Part shown: positions 11,118 to 21,484 of the stretch, in pieces | How positions within the stretch are numbered: position 1 is the first letter of the stretch | Layout of the letters: the number at the start of each line of letters is the position of its first letter | Assembly (NCBI GenBank): GCA_964019695.1 | Contig: OZ026518.1 | Span: 74,455,912 to 74,519,911 of the forward strand | DNA: 64,000 nt | Reading direction: 5' to 3' | Source of the DNA: Loripinus fragilis | Lineage: Eukaryota; Mollusca; Bivalvia; Lucinida; Lucinidae | Notes under the pieces: generated by a model | Databases searched by the model: none | Seen by the model: the letters and a program-made list of their open reading frames with translations, nothing else | Told to the model about the DNA's origin: nothing | Program-made: the position numbers and the translations under genes

Positions 11118-11333
11118 GCCAGCCAAGAGTGACAGTGAATTCATGTTCTGTTTACCAAGCTATCAGGGTCTTATGATTGATAGATCACTTGTGTATTAAT
11201 CCTATCCACAGGATAGGATTAATACACAAGTGATCTATTGATTCACGTTAGCTAAAGTGAAGTGTACATGTCAGTGTTTTACTTAGCAATTGTAAACAAA
11301 GTATTGCGTCCCTGTCACTCTTGGTTGGCACGA
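11118..11333. mobile_element. MITE with a 27-bp perfect central palindrome
   Basis: Terminal inverted repeats 'tgccagccaagagtgacag' and 'ctgtcactcttggttggca' bracket about 216 bp. The centre, 11181-11237, is a perfect inverted repeat with 27-bp arms and a 3-base loop (arm 'tagatcacttgtgtattaat' plus 'cctatcc'). The right end lies 44 bp before the first visible CAAP1 exon. Confidence 0.8.
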
Positions 11334-11377
11334 CAGTAATTACACATTATTATTTAAAGGCCTATGTTTACTTCCAG

Positions 11378-11462
11378 GAACTGCCGCTGGAAGACCTGAA
11401 GAAGAGATGCCTGGACCAGTTAGAGGTTATGTCCAAAAAGAGGATTAGAAGAATTCTTGCAG
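11378..11462 (+). CDS. CAAP1: CAAP1-like gene, exon 1 of 6 seen (conserved helical domain)
   Basis: Coding exon between an acceptor (tttacttccag) and a donor (GCAG|GTACCC). It reads ELPLEDLKKRCLDQLEVMSK then KRIRRILA plus the first base of a glycine codon. From memory this lines up residue for residue with the human CAAP1 segment ending ...LSEKKILKILEG, including the KK, C..QLE and final glycine. CAAP1 is a metazoan protein reported to restrain caspase activation and apoptosis; its mechanism is not fully settled. The upstream exons, which should carry the segment ending near MLPDVLK, were not found here and probably lie left of the window. The donor leaves phase 1, which fits the next exon exactly. 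Confidence 0.85.
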
Positions 11463-11660
11463 GTACCCAGTTTATGTTGTCCTAAGTCCAAGTCACACAG
11501 AGCTTATGACAGCATCGCAACCTCTCCGCGACTAAAAACAATGACAATAGCAGAGAGATTGCAGAATTTGTGGTAAGGTTTTATAATGTAGCAAGAATGT
11601 TGCAGAGATCAAAACTTAAGTCGCAGCCAGTCTATCGAGCATGCACAAAAGACTAATGCA

Positions 11661-11902
11661 TGGGTGGAAGGTTTCAGGATTATTCCTGAATTCTGGATTT
11701 TGAGTCTGACTTTCCACAGAAAGTCAGCCTCAAAATCCTTAATTAAAAGTAGATTATAATAACTTTTCTGGTTTATTTATAGTTTATCTTAATACAATTG
11801 AAAGTTAAAATTTAAAAATCTTGGTATTGTATTGGCTTAAAGCTAGTTTTAAGATTTGAATTTCAAAAGTTCAGGATTTTGAAAATTTTGAAATTTCACC
11901 CA
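11661..11902. mobile_element. MITE-D copy 1
   Basis: Ends 'gggtgaaagttttcaggatt' (here 'gggtggaaggtttcaggatt') and its complement 'ttttgaaatttcaccc'. A palindrome 'gactttcca/tggaaagtc'-type hairpin ('ctgactttccacagaaagtc') sits near the left end. Other copies: 23371-23609 and 52276-52515. Confidence 0.85.
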
Positions 11903-12344
11903 AAATTTGATCACAGATCAGTTGCATTGGTTTTCTAGAAGTTGCTGATTAGTCATCGTCCAGTAGCCGTTCATTCACTGACCATTGAGGGATTGGTGAC
12001 TGACTGCTGATGAGATGGGGAGTGATCATCGTCACATCGGCAATTGATTGTTGACTTGTTGCAAATAGGTCACAGTATGAGCTGATGGATCGCCGAAGAT
12101 TTGCCGTTCCAGCTTCAACAAAAAGCTCAGACAGTCATCCTATTCTGACATCATTTCACGGCAAGTGTTTGTATCATGGTGTGCAGAGGAAGCCACCCAA
12201 AAAAAAGACAAGACATTTGTTCGACCCATGTTATGACATAAAAAAAGGTTTAATCCCAACAGTCGCCAACCAGTCTCTGAGTCGTCGCCAATTGAAATCA
12301 GTAGCAGAAGAGTCGGATATTGGTCGCTTACTGCTTACAGATCC

Positions 12345-12830
12345 ATAATGCCCTCTACCAAAATTGCACAAATGGTCCACTTCGCTGAACAAAATGGCTA
12401 CTAGGTCCAAAAATAATATAAAACCTCTAAACATCATCTCCTCTACCACTGACATAAATTCTAAATAATTTCAAATAAATGTTCTTCATAAAGTCCTCTT
12501 TTAAAATTACATAATTGGTTCTGCTCCATTGAACAAAACCGTTGCCAGAGCTAAAAATTGAAATAAACGTACTCTCCTAAGGAACCACTGGTCTGAATTT
12601 AGATTAATTTCACACAAATGTTTCCAATAATAGCCTCTACCAAAATTATACAAATGGTTTCGCTCCACTGAAAAAATGGCCACCAGCTCCAAAGACAGAA
12701 TAAACCCTCATGAACCACCGACCCAAATTTTTTTAAAATTGTGCGACTTCTTGATACACACAAATCGTTCCACTCCAATGAAAAAAATTACCACTTGAGC
12801 TAAAAATTGAAAAATCTTTAATGGATGTTA
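12345..12830. repeat. Tandem repeat of about 135-140 bp, four degenerate units
   Basis: 'cctctaccaaaattgcacaa' and 'atggtccacttcgctgaaca' recur as 'ttacataattggttctgctc', 'ttatacaaatggtttcgctc' and 'cacacaaatcgttccactcc', each followed by 'aaaatggccaccagctcca'-like sequence. Overlapping short ORFs on both strands are incidental. Confidence 0.7.
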
Positions 12831-12884
12831 AAATATAAATGGGCTTGCATCATCACGTATGGTTTTAGAGGGGCAGCTTTTTAG

Positions 12885-13400
12885 CTCACCTGAGCCATAG
12901 GCTCAAGGTGAGCTATTGTGATCCTATGATGTCCTTCGTCTGTCAGTCCTCATTCATCAACATTTTACTTTAGATAACATCTCTTCTTAAACCTCTAGGC
13001 GGCTTGTCACCAAACTTCACAGGAATTATTTTTCAAAGTTGTTCAAAGAATTGCATTCCATGCAGAATTCTGGCAATCAAAAGGAAAGACATTAAAAATC
13101 TTCTTGTCAAAAACTACTGGGCTGATTTGAAAATAATTTGGTACAAAATAATGGTTCTTTGGGGACCTTCTACCAAAGTTGTTCAATTATTTTGATTGGT
13201 TGAAAAACATAGCCGCCAGGGAGCTTGGCCAGTTTTTCCTATGTACATATAGGGAAAACTTTAAAAATCTTCTTGTCTGAAACCACGAGGCCTTGAGCCT
13301 TGATATTTGGTATGGTGCATTATCTAGTGGACTTTTACCAAGTTTCTTTAAATAATGGCCCTGGGGCCAAAAGTGCTATCTGCCTCTGTATCTATTTACA
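12885..13400 (+). repeat. Family T, 'agctcacctgagc' hairpin plus degenerate 165-bp units
   Basis: Begins with the hairpin 'agctcacctgagccatagg' / 'ctcaaggtgagct', then 'attgtgatc', followed by about three poor copies of a unit containing 'aaaatcttcttgtctgaaac', 'tgatatttggtatg' and 'accaagtt'. The same header and unit form the array at 62010-63430. Confidence 0.75.
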
Positions 13401-13499
13401 TACAGAAGCCATTGTCTTTGAAACTAGTGAAATTAAGCCATTATTTTATAATCTGAAATTTCCTAGGTTTCCCTAATGACTGTAAATTTGATTTGCCAC

Positions 13500-13712
13500 T
13501 TTTAACCCTTAAATCACTCACCACGAATGTAGCAGACGACAAACTATGTGACATTCTTTTTGAATTTTATTCCAAATTTAAAGACTTAATATTTCATGTG
13601 AATCTTCAACAGGACGATTCATGTAAAGTGTCAAGCCTTAATTCTTTAATTAAAGTGAAACTGTCGTCTGCTGCAAAGTTTAAGGTTGCACTTTAATGGT
13701 TAATGGCAGAGC
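13500..13712. mobile_element. MITE-U copy 1
   Basis: Ends 'ttaacccttaaatcactcac' and 'gcactttaatggttaa'. Just inside are 'agcagacgacaaa' and its complement 'tgtcgtctgctgc', a word it shares with MITE-A. A related end, 'attggcgctttaagggttaa', is at 20800 and 20954. Confidence 0.65.
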
Positions 13713-13798
13713 TGTTTTAAAAAGTGGTAGAAAATGAATTTTTAACTGGAACTAATAATTCTAAAAAAGCACTTAAGCCTCCCAGCTGGAAATCTGTT

Positions 13799-14023
13799 TT
13801 AACTCTCTCCTTGCTTGCGGCGACTTTTGTCGTCTGCCGATAACCTTTGCAAACAGTTTGGTCCCAGATCAGGACCGACAGAATGTCGGTCCTGATCTGG
13901 ATCCAAGCGGTTTGACACTCTGATAGTGTTCGTGAAAGAATTTTTCCAAAAAGTCAATTTTGAAAAAAGTCAGCAGACGACAATAAAAGCATGAAAAATT
14001 ACCCAGCATGCAGCGAGTTTAAT
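13799..14023 (-). mobile_element. MITE-A copy 3
   Basis: Starts 'aactctctccttgcttgcgg' and carries 'gtcgtctgccgataacc'. Central palindrome 'gatcaggaccgacagaatgtcggtcctgatc' is intact (13867-13897). Ends 'cccagcatgcagcgagttt'. Confidence 0.85.
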
Positions 14024-14244
14024 GCATTTGGCACTGGCATTTTGTGGTTTGAGAGGTCAATAGAAGATCAGAATGCTGAGGTTTCTGGGGGATTTTTATC
14101 ATTAATCTATGGTATCATGTGATTAAAGGATAAAATAGTCTCAATCTATAGATATTTAGATTTAAAATATAATATTGATTAGCTCTTTCCTGGCTCCTGC
14201 TGCACTGCAGCAGACGACAAATGACTTACGGGTTTTCTCCTTAA

Positions 14245-14425
14245 AACTCTCTGCATGCTGGTTGCTTTTGAATGTTCTTTTTGTCGTCTGTGGATTTTTT
14301 TCAAATTGATGGTTTCAAAGAATTCTATTCCAGTGTCAAACAGTTTGGATCCTGATCAGGCCCAACATTATGTTGGGCCTGGTCTGGGTCCAAAGTGTAA
14401 GCAGAACATGCAGGTAAAGAGTTCA
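14245..14425 (+). mobile_element. MITE-A copy 4
   Basis: Starts 'aactctctgcatgctggttg' and holds 'gatcaggcccaaca/ttatgttgggcctgg' at the centre. Ends 'caggtaaagagttc'. A further terminus-like piece, 'agctctttcctggctcctgc', lies just left at 14181. Confidence 0.85.
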
Positions 14426-14872
14426 TTTGTAGGAATTTGAAAAATACATATTGCCAAAAGGGTAAACATTTTTTTCTCTAAAAGAACAGTAAGATATAAT
14501 TAAACTTATCAGTATTTCTTTTTATAAAAATAAGGAAGACCTTATAAATTCACCGCGGGCATAACTTATTTCGAAATTCTATACGCTCATTTGAAAACAG
14601 ATTATATCTAAATCGAGATCCACACTGTTTTTCAGGGGTTTTCATAAGCTTAAACGTTTGTATACGGGAAACCCATAAAACGGTACAATTACAAACAGTG
14701 AAGACCGAGATGAAATGCTGCATTATGTTGCATTTTATCAGGGTCTACACTGTTTGTCAAGCAGGCAAAAAAAATACATTTTTCAAAAAAATTAAAACCT
14801 GACACCTTGATATGTACTGTCCCAATTTTATTGTATCTAACCAGAAGGAAGAACCCATTAGTATACAAAGGG

Positions 14873-15314
14873 ACACATTAATCCTTGCTTCATACTGGTT
14901 CATCCTAGGAAGACCCATCCTGACATAACTGAAAATAACCGGGCCGCATAGCGCAGTCGGTAACGTGTCTGGCTACAGATGCGTGTCTGACTGCAGATCC
15001 AGGGGTCGCGAGTTCGATCCCAGCCCGGTCCCATACTTTCGTGGAGATTGATCATGAAATTATTTCTACGGTCATTCTCCTCCCTTCCGCTGATCTATTC
15101 AAGAAGGGTTGTTGTCAGTTACAAGCGAAAGTATGTGCACAAATTACTGGTTAACCGCTTGCTCAAGCCTGCCCAGGAAAAAGTGTGGTTAAGTGAACTG
15201 ACCGTCCCGCAATGACCATAGCTGTTGACATGGGACGTAAAGCAACAAAAACAACATTAACAATAACTGAAAATATGTTGATTGGGACGTAAAGAATCAA
15301 ATTAAACTAAACAA
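14873..15314 (+). mobile_element. 5'-truncated SINE-2 split by a SINE-1 insertion
   Basis: Left part 'acacattaatccttgc...gacataactgaaaa' and right part 'tgttgattgggacgtaaag' belong to SINE-2, as shown by the intact copy at 41903. The whole is flanked by a perfect 13-bp target-site duplication AGTATACAAAGGG (14860-14872 and 15315-15327). The 5' truncation together with the duplication is typical of LINE-driven retrotransposition. Confidence 0.88.
14938..15262 (+). mobile_element. SINE-1, tRNA-derived, nested in SINE-2
   Basis: Opens 'accgggccgcatagcgcagt', with a Pol III A box (TAGCGCAGTCGG) and a B box (GAGTTCGATCCC at about 15010), then a tRNA-unrelated body ending 'gttgacatgggacgtaaagc' and an A-rich tail. 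Flanked by a perfect 13-bp duplication ATAACTGAAAATA (14925-14937 and 15263-15275). The middle of the tRNA-like head carries an extra 'ggctacagatgcgtgtctga' stretch, so it would not fold as a standard tRNA. Confidence 0.9.
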
Positions 15315-15614
15315 AGTATACAAAGGGTTAATGAATAAGTATAAATAAAATTCTTGCACACTGGATAAGGATATCTGATATTTTATCCTGGGCTAGAAAA
15401 TCCACCATGGATGTCATGTGAGGGCTGTACATTGTTTGTATTGGAACTTACGCACTTGGTCATCAAGTGACATCATTGTTATGTTAAAATGACGTCATCA
15501 TGTCATGTCGCATTTCAACGTTTTCAGGAATGTTTACAGAAACTTCTGGGAGCCTTTTTTGAAACATAAACTGCGGTATTTAAAGGTGAAAAAGAAAAAA
15601 TCCATTATTCGTGT

Positions 15615-15720
15615 GAGGATGGGATAGAAAAATCCATCCCTTGTGATCACTGTTTGTCATCACTCAGCAAACCTCGTGATGCCAAACAGTGATCCTCGTG
15701 ATGGATTTTTCTATCCCACC
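15615..15720. repeat. Foldback next to exon 2
   Basis: 'gatgggatagaaaaatccat' with 'tgatcactgtttgtcatcac' is mirrored by 'gtgatgccaaacagtgatc' and 'gatggatttttctatcccac'. Arms are about 45 bp with small mismatches. It ends 50 bp before the next exon. Confidence 0.75.
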
Positions 15721-15769
15721 CCCACATTTGTGATTGATTCTTATATTGCATGGAAATTTTCTTCTACAG

Positions 15770-15844
15770 GTGATGATCCAGCTAACATATCGTCTTCTGG
15801 GACCGAGGATGAAGAATCAACCGAGGAAGAACTTGAAGAGCAAG
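15770..15844 (+). CDS. CAAP1: CAAP1-like gene, exon 2 of 6 seen (acidic segment)
   Basis: A 75-bp exon between acceptor 'tttcttctacag' and donor CAAG|GTTTGT. Joined to exon 1 it completes the glycine codon and reads GDDPANISSSGTEDEESTEE then ELEEQ. The glycine followed by an acidic run matches the position where human CAAP1 also turns acidic. Phase is 1 in and 1 out. The Ser/Thr-Glu-Asp pattern suggests casein-kinase-2-type sites, by inference only. The following intron is 23,730 bp and consists almost wholly of repeats. Confidence 0.8.
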
Positions 15845-16000
15845 GTTTGTCAGCTTGTCTACCCAAGGGACGATTCTAATGGGGTGGGGAGGTCACAAAG
15901 CTTTAGAGCTTTAGCTTTCCCTAAGAATACAGGTCTGGAACCCCCTCTGGAAAATCACAAAGCTTAAGAAGACTGGTACCTTAAGAAGACTAGTACATCC

Positions 16001-16083
16001 GGGGTCCAATTCAATTCCTTCCCGAGTAGGGAGAGGGGGATCATCCCCTCTCCCTACTCGAGAAGCAATTAAATTGGACTCCC
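16001..16083. mobile_element. Palindromic MITE, arms about 40 bp
   Basis: 'gggtccaattcaattccttc' plus 'ccgagtagggagagggg' is followed by 'cccctctccctactcg' plus 'agaagcaattaaattggact'. It is nearly a pure palindrome with a loop at 'gatca'. Confidence 0.75.
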
Positions 16084-16109
16084 TCTGTAAAATAAGTTTA
16101 TGGCCAAAA

Positions 16110-16560
16110 AAAACTAAACTAGAAATGTGTCCAGGGGACACAGATGCACCCACTGTTGCAAAAATTTGCATATTCTTACAAAGTCAAAAATGACATATTT
16201 TTATGAACAAAGGGCAATAACTCCTGAAGGAATATTCCGATATAGATTATGTTAGAACTCGGGAAAGACATTTGGTACTTAACAGTATGAATAAGTTTGA
16301 TACAGTTCTGATCAAATTTAATCCATTTAGAGACCATACATCATTGCCATTTTTCATCAACAAAGGGCAATAACTCATAATGGCATCTGGGGATATAGAC
16401 CACTATCAAACTCAAGAAAGACATTATGGTATTGAACATTGTGACCAAGTTTGATAAAGTTGTGATCAAAATTACTGGACTTAGAAATAAGCCTGCTCAG
16501 GAAAAGTTTGGTAAGATTCATTGACCAAATGACCAAAGCTGATGACTAGGGTCAAAACCA
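16110..16560. repeat. 'caaagggcaataactc' type interspersed repeat
   Basis: Two related passages, near 16205 and 16360, share 'aacaaagggcaataactc', 'gatatagac/gattatg' and 'aagtttgataaagttgtgat'. Non-coding; degenerate tandem copies of about 160 bp. Confidence 0.55.
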
Positions 16561-16566
16561 AGGTGA

Positions 16567-16791
16567 CTGGCTCTTTGTATGCTGGGCAATTTTTCATGCT
16601 TTTGTTGTAGTCTGCAGATGTTTTTCAAAATCAACTTTTTTAAAAAATTCTTTCCGGAACAGTTATCAGCATGTCAAACAGTTTGGGTTCAGATCAGAGG
16701 ACCGACATTCTGTCTGTTCTGATCTGGGTCCAAACTGTTTGCAAAGGTTGTTGGCAGACGACAAAATTTGTTGCTAGCAAGGAAAGAGTTT
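16567..16791 (+). mobile_element. MITE-A copy 5
   Basis: Starts 'ggctctttgtatgctgggc' and ends 'gcaaggaaagagtt'. Core 'agatcagaggaccgacattc/tgtctgttctgatct' is slightly damaged. Flanks match the family through 'ggcagacgacaaa'. Confidence 0.85.
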
Positions 16792-16799
16792 TAAACATG

Positions 16800-17864
16800 A
16801 CTGGCTTTTATTTGTGCATTTAAGTCATAAGTAACACTTATTTGTCTTGTTTTTAACGAAAGGTGTTTGCGTTAAAGCATCTATTTTTGTATGATAATTT
16901 GATCTCAGTCATTTTATCTGCCATGTTTAGCCAGATCATATTTTGATTAATTTCAACAAACTAAAATTGCCAGGAAAAATAACACTATAATTACAGAAAA
17001 TGATAGGTTTGTGTACAAATTAAATCCCTTGTTATCTACCAATAATAATGTGATATTCAAACTTCTTGCTGACATTTTGTGTAAAAGCTTGACATTCAAT
17101 CTAAATTCTTTTCTAAGTTGCCAATTATTCCGCAAAAAAAAATCACCATAATTTAATAATTACTGCATTTTCATTTTTGTGGAGATCATATTTTCAAAAA
17201 CGGTAGACAACATTGTTGCAGTTTATGTAAAAATGGCTCTTATTACTAGCGAAGGTTCAGGCAAGCCTGCGCGTATGTGCAGTCTCATTCAGTGATCTAT
17301 GTTGGTGATATGTCATGTGACACATACCTGGTGCGTCATTCATTGTACAAGCAAAATGCTGACAGCCTGGTGTCAGTTAGGCATGAGTACATGCCTGGAT
17401 CCAGAAATTTTTGTCAGGGGAGATCTATAATCCAGGTACAACTGATAAAGTTCGAAAAGTCCTTACATATTTAATGTTCTTGCCATGACAATGGCCGGGT
17501 CTGTCCCTCCTTCATACCAACAGCGTCCACTCTCTAAGTCGAATAGTTTTGATCAGAATTTTTTAGAAACTTGGTCACATTGTTTAGCACATGTACCATA
17601 ATGACTTCTTCCAGTTTGATAATGGTGCATATCGCAACATGCCTTCAGGAGTTATTGCCTTTTCTTAATGAAAATGCACCATTTTTGATGGTGTCAAGTC
17701 CCAAAACAGGCAATCAGTTAAACTTTTCTACGGTTACTGACAGCTGCATGCACTCTAGAATATAGGTATCAGATAAAAAAGCACTAGAGTGGAAGGGTCG
17801 ATGGCATGCATCCAAAAACCCCACGTTTTCGATAATTTTTGACCCTTGAAGGGAGGGACAAAAA
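16800..17864. other. No gene recognised
   Basis: AT-rich intronic sequence. A short 'ggatccagaaatttttgtcaggg' piece at 17398 matches the end of family K. Short ORFs (60-65 codons) have no recognisable content. Confidence 0.5.
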
Positions 17865-18061
17865 TACAATAAAACCTGTCTTAAGCTGCCACTCAAAAGA
17901 AGACCGAAAATCGATCATCGCTTACTGCAGGTCAAAAATATTGCAGAATGCTCCCCCTTGGAGCATTCTGCAATACTTTTGACCTGCATTAAGCGATAAT
18001 CAGTCTTTAAGGCCTTTGTTTTGTCTATTTTTGAGTGACCGCTTGAGATGGGTTTGCTGTA
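17865..18061. mobile_element. MITE-B copy 2
   Basis: Ends 'tacaataaaacctgtcttaa' and 'gagatgggtttgctgta', with 'gccactcaaaa' and 'ttttgagtgacc' just inside. Central palindrome 'attgcagaatgctcc/ggagcattctgcaat' is intact. Confidence 0.85.
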
Positions 18062-18109
18062 ACCAGAATCGAACAATTGATGGCATACCATAACCAATCT
18101 CCACAAATA

Positions 18110-18300
18110 AATAGAGGATCTTACATGAATGTCTTTATTAAACAAGTTGAGGAAAGGGATAAAATGCGAGGCTTGCTGAGTATTTTATCACTTTTCCGCA
18201 ACAAATTTAATAAATTCAATAATACAAGAGCATGGGTGCTAGATTTTATTTATCATATGACACAAAACATCTTTGAATTCTCGTTTTTATCGTAAAAAAC
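18110..18300. mobile_element. MITE-J copy 1
   Basis: 'gaatgtctttattaaacaag', 'aaaatgcgaggcttgctgag', 'ttttccgcaacaaatttaat', 'aaattcaataatacaagagc', 'atttatcatatgac'. The two halves form an imperfect inverted repeat around 'gaggcttgctgag'. Related: 32275-32370 and 52790-52950. Confidence 0.7.
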
Positions 18301-18911
18301 AAGACTCTTACCATTATATACACAAAGTTATCATAACATTGCTATAATCTGTAAGCCACTAGTGGTTTATCGATTTTAATACATGGCGTTATTTTACTCC
18401 CAGACGTGACGTCATATGATAAATGGCTATAAAGGCTTAAAAACAAATGTTGAATTAAAAAAGAATGGCTCTCTTTAGACACCTAAAGTTAAAATTTCGT
18501 TCAGGCTATCCGCTTCTGAATTCTGTTCCAAGTTTCGTCTCGTGTTAACGGTTTTAATTCTTGTTTATGACTTTTCCAATAGTCTTCCTCTCTCTAATAT
18601 CAGAGTTTACAATTTGAAATTTACACGTCCCAGAAGCCTGTTTGTAAAGATCAAATTCGGCTTGTCATGAAATTTTAATATGATTTAGACGATTGTCTGT
18701 CTCTAATAAGACTGATACTGTCTCCCGCTGACATTTACGAAAATCAATTAGCAATTTAAAGTTCCAAGTTCTTTTTGTTGTTGTTGATAAATAACATTAA
18801 AAGACTTGTTAAAGGAGGATTTTTGTGTTTTATGTTTAGCACCCTATCAATAGATAATGTCATTATGGGCATGTAAGCTATTATTTAATTGATCCCACAG
18901 GTTTAGATAAA

Positions 18912-19095
18912 CATAAAAAATTCAGCGTAAAATTGTAAATATTTTCTTACCCATCAATTTTAACATATGTTTTGGGTGTTCAAAAGAACCGTCTCATAGA
19001 GATGGTTCTTTTGAGTACCCACAACAAATGTTGTACGCACAACATACATTTTGGTTGAGAAATAAGAAAATAAAATTTTCATTATGCACTCCTAA
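18912..19095. mobile_element. MITE-C copy 2
   Basis: Holds 'cagcgtaaaattgtaaatat' and 'acatatgttttgggtgttca', then palindrome 'aagaaccgtctca/tagagatggttctt', and 'ttttggttgagaaataagaa'. Ends 'attatgcactcctaacta'. Confidence 0.85.
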
Positions 19096-19199
19096 CTAAA
19101 GTCCTAGATCCAAAAAGAATGGTATAGGTATGAGAGATAGGGAACTACAGTCGAATCTTGTAAAATTGAAGTCCTTGGGACTAGAGACCAGTACTGGCC

Positions 19200-19360
19200 G
19201 GGTGGGTCTATGTTTTTTGTTTGTTCTATGTCCAGGAGCACCGGAAGGCTCAACTGGTAGGGGTTCTGATTTTAAAGCGTCTCAGAAGACAGGGCCAAAG
19301 CTTAAAGTCTCATCCAATAGACTGGGAGAAGCCGGGAATCGAACCTGCTAGAGGTTTTAT
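19200..19360 (-). mobile_element. SINE-3 fragment, minus strand
   Basis: On the minus strand: B box AGGTTCGATTCCC, then 'ggcttctcccagtctattgg', 'gctttggccctgtcttctga', matching the SINE-3 copy at 39740-39897. No A-box portion is recognisable, so it looks broken at the 5' end. Confidence 0.6.
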
Positions 19361-19499
19361 TTCCAATTACGGTATCAGTAGTTCGAATAATAGGGAGGTA
19401 GATATAAAAATATATAACCCTCAAAGACTTTAATAATCAGGTTTTTTTTTCAACCAAACAAAAGTGTTGGATGCATAAAAGAAATGTCTCAAAGCATAA

Positions 19500-19605
19500 G
19501 AGTATTGCAATAGATATTCATGCAATAGTAATAGTATTGCATAGATATTCATGCAATAGTAACAGTATTGCCAAGAAGTATTGTTGCAATAGTTAGATAC
19601 TATAG
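19500..19605. repeat. Short tandem repeat 'gatattcatgcaatagtaa'
   Basis: About two and a half copies of a 46-bp unit containing 'agatattcatgcaatagtaa' and 'agtattgca', followed by a poly-C run at 19624-19636. Confidence 0.7.
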
Positions 19606-19779
19606 TTATAAATTGCAATATTCTCCCCCCCCCCCCAGCTGATTGCACATATATATTGTTTCTTTTTATGGTTGTTTTATTCTTGAAGAGCTTTTAACAA
19701 ATATTGGGCTTGCAGAAGTGCTTAATCCATAAAGAGCCAATCACAGCAATATTGAGGACATTTTTACCCCCAGGCTTTT

Positions 19780-20335
19780 TTAAAAAAGCGAAGGGGATAT
19801 AATGTTATCGCCTCCATCCATCCGTCCATCTGTCTGTCCATCCATTATGCTATCTCCTCCTAAACCATTGGACGAAATCCAATTAAATTTGGTCTGTGAG
19901 TTACTCACATGAATGTGGCATGCCAACAGCACATTTATTTTGGCCCCGCCCCCTGGGGCCCTGGGAAGGGGTCTAGAGGTCAAATATAACTAAATTTCAA
20001 TTGCAATGTCACTTTCAAAGATTTTTTATACCAAACTTTGTGTATGTTCTCACAAATAAAAGATATAAAACATATTGAATGGGATGTCCATTCTGTCACC
20101 TGGGTCATGCCCCAGGAGTGGAACTTGGGCTCAAAAATTTATTTTTCCGAACATGGTCATGTGGCATATTAAATTCAAGGGGATGGCCTCACAGTAGAAC
20201 AGGATACAAGTAAAATTTACACCCTAGGGTCAAACTGGTGACCTTGGGGTGGGGTCAAAAGGCATTTAATTTCTTTGAGAGCATGGGGATTTGCGATGAT
20301 GCCCCATCGACTGCACAATCTACTTAACATTTTAT
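19780..20335. repeat. 'gaaggggatataatg ... ccatccgtcc' interspersed repeat
   Basis: Starts with 'aaaaaagcgaaggggatata' and a CCATCCATCCGTCCATCTG run, then degenerate units with 'tggacgaaatccaattaaat', 'ttggccccgccccctggggc' and 'catgtggcatattaaattca'. The same family is at 45245-46190. Non-coding. Confidence 0.7.
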
Positions 20336-20401
20336 TCCAGGAAAATGAGGACTTGATATTTCATGTGAATCATTTGCTGATAGATGATTGGTATTAATTG
20401 G

Positions 20402-20622
20402 AGAAAACCTGTCTTAGGAGTTTCTGACAGTGAGATTCAAACTGGCCTGCTCAGGTGCAAGGTACTAGCTAGAAAATTGAAATTTCGCTCGCAGTAACTC
20501 TAGATATGATACTTTCCAATATGGGAAAAACAAAGGCCCTGATCAGTCTGTGCGGATGCGCAGGCTGGTCTGCGCCTGTGTTGTTTGCAAACCCCCGAAG
20601 ACAGGTTTTCTCGCGTCGAGGC
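20402..20622. mobile_element. MITE-E copy 1
   Basis: Ends 'gagaaaacctgtctt' and 'aagacaggttttctcgcg'. The right half carries 'aacaaaggccctgatcagtc' and the G/C-rich core 'tgcggatgcgcaggctggtc'. Family E also sits at 21158 and 63664. Confidence 0.85.
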
Positions 20623-20748
20623 CCATTTAATCACCCCCAAAACAATATTGTATTTTTTTTTCCAAAATGTCTTCTGCTGCAGATTTTCAATGTTAAATAT
20701 GGTGTTAATTATTCTTTTGTGTGCATGTAATATCATACCTTATTTTTG

Positions 20749-21057
20749 TTAAAAAATTGGGAAAAATGTCGCAAAAATTGTCGTCTGCCGCAGTCGTGAT
20801 TGGCGCTTTAAGGGTTAAACATCAATATTGACTGTTACATTTTCGTTGATTCTGCACTTAACTTATTGTAACATCTTGTGGCTACTCATTTTGATCAACT
20901 CATTAAAAAATTGGGAAAAATGTCGCAAAAATTGTCGTCTGCCGCAGTCGTGATTGGCGCTTTAAGGGTTAAACATCAATATTGACTGTTACATTTTCGT
21001 TGATTCTGCACTTAACTTATTGTAACATCTTGTGGCTACTCATTTTGATCAACTCAT
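20749..21057. repeat. Exact tandem duplication, 154-bp period, two copies
   Basis: 20749-20902 is repeated at 20903-21056 with no difference that I can see. The unit holds 'gtcgtctgccgcagtcgtga' and the MITE-U end 'ggcgctttaagggttaaac', then 'ctactcattttgatcaactc'. Identity suggests a very young event or an assembly artefact. Confidence 0.92.
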
Positions 21058-21157
21058 TAAGTGTTGATCCTAATGAGTACCTCAATATATGTTTGCAGCA
21101 GATATAAGATAGTATCGATAAATTTTGTCTGACTTATCAATTAATCTGGATCATATG

Positions 21158-21398
21158 GGCTCCAACGCGAGAAAATCTGTCTTCAGGGTTTCTGAAAAAG
21201 TGAGATTCAAACCAGCCTGCTCAGCTACAGAGACTAGCAAGAGAATTGAAATTTTGCTAGTAGCAAGTCTAGATATGATGCTTTCAAATAGGCGAATAAC
21301 AAAGGCACTGATCAACCTGTGTGGATGCGCAGTCTGGTCCACGCGCCTTCTTTTGTGCTAACATCGGAAGACAGATTTTCTCGCAACTAGGCCCAATT
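21158..21398. mobile_element. MITE-E copy 2
   Basis: Ends 'gcgagaaaatctgtcttc' and 'gaagacagattttctcgc', a near-perfect inverted pair. Between them 'tctagatatgatgctttc' and 'ggatgcgcagtctggtccac'. About 240 bp. Confidence 0.88.
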
Positions 21399-21484
21399 AT
21401 GTCTTGATTGTGGAAGAGTTGAAGACACATGGTTTTACTAATTGACTAACTTATTGGATTGACCGTCAGTAAACAATACTATCC

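Noticed and set aside
14941..15020. Possible tRNA gene (A and B boxes)
   Set aside because: The head does not fold as a standard tRNA because of extra bases between the boxes, and a SINE body, tail and 13-bp target-site duplication follow.
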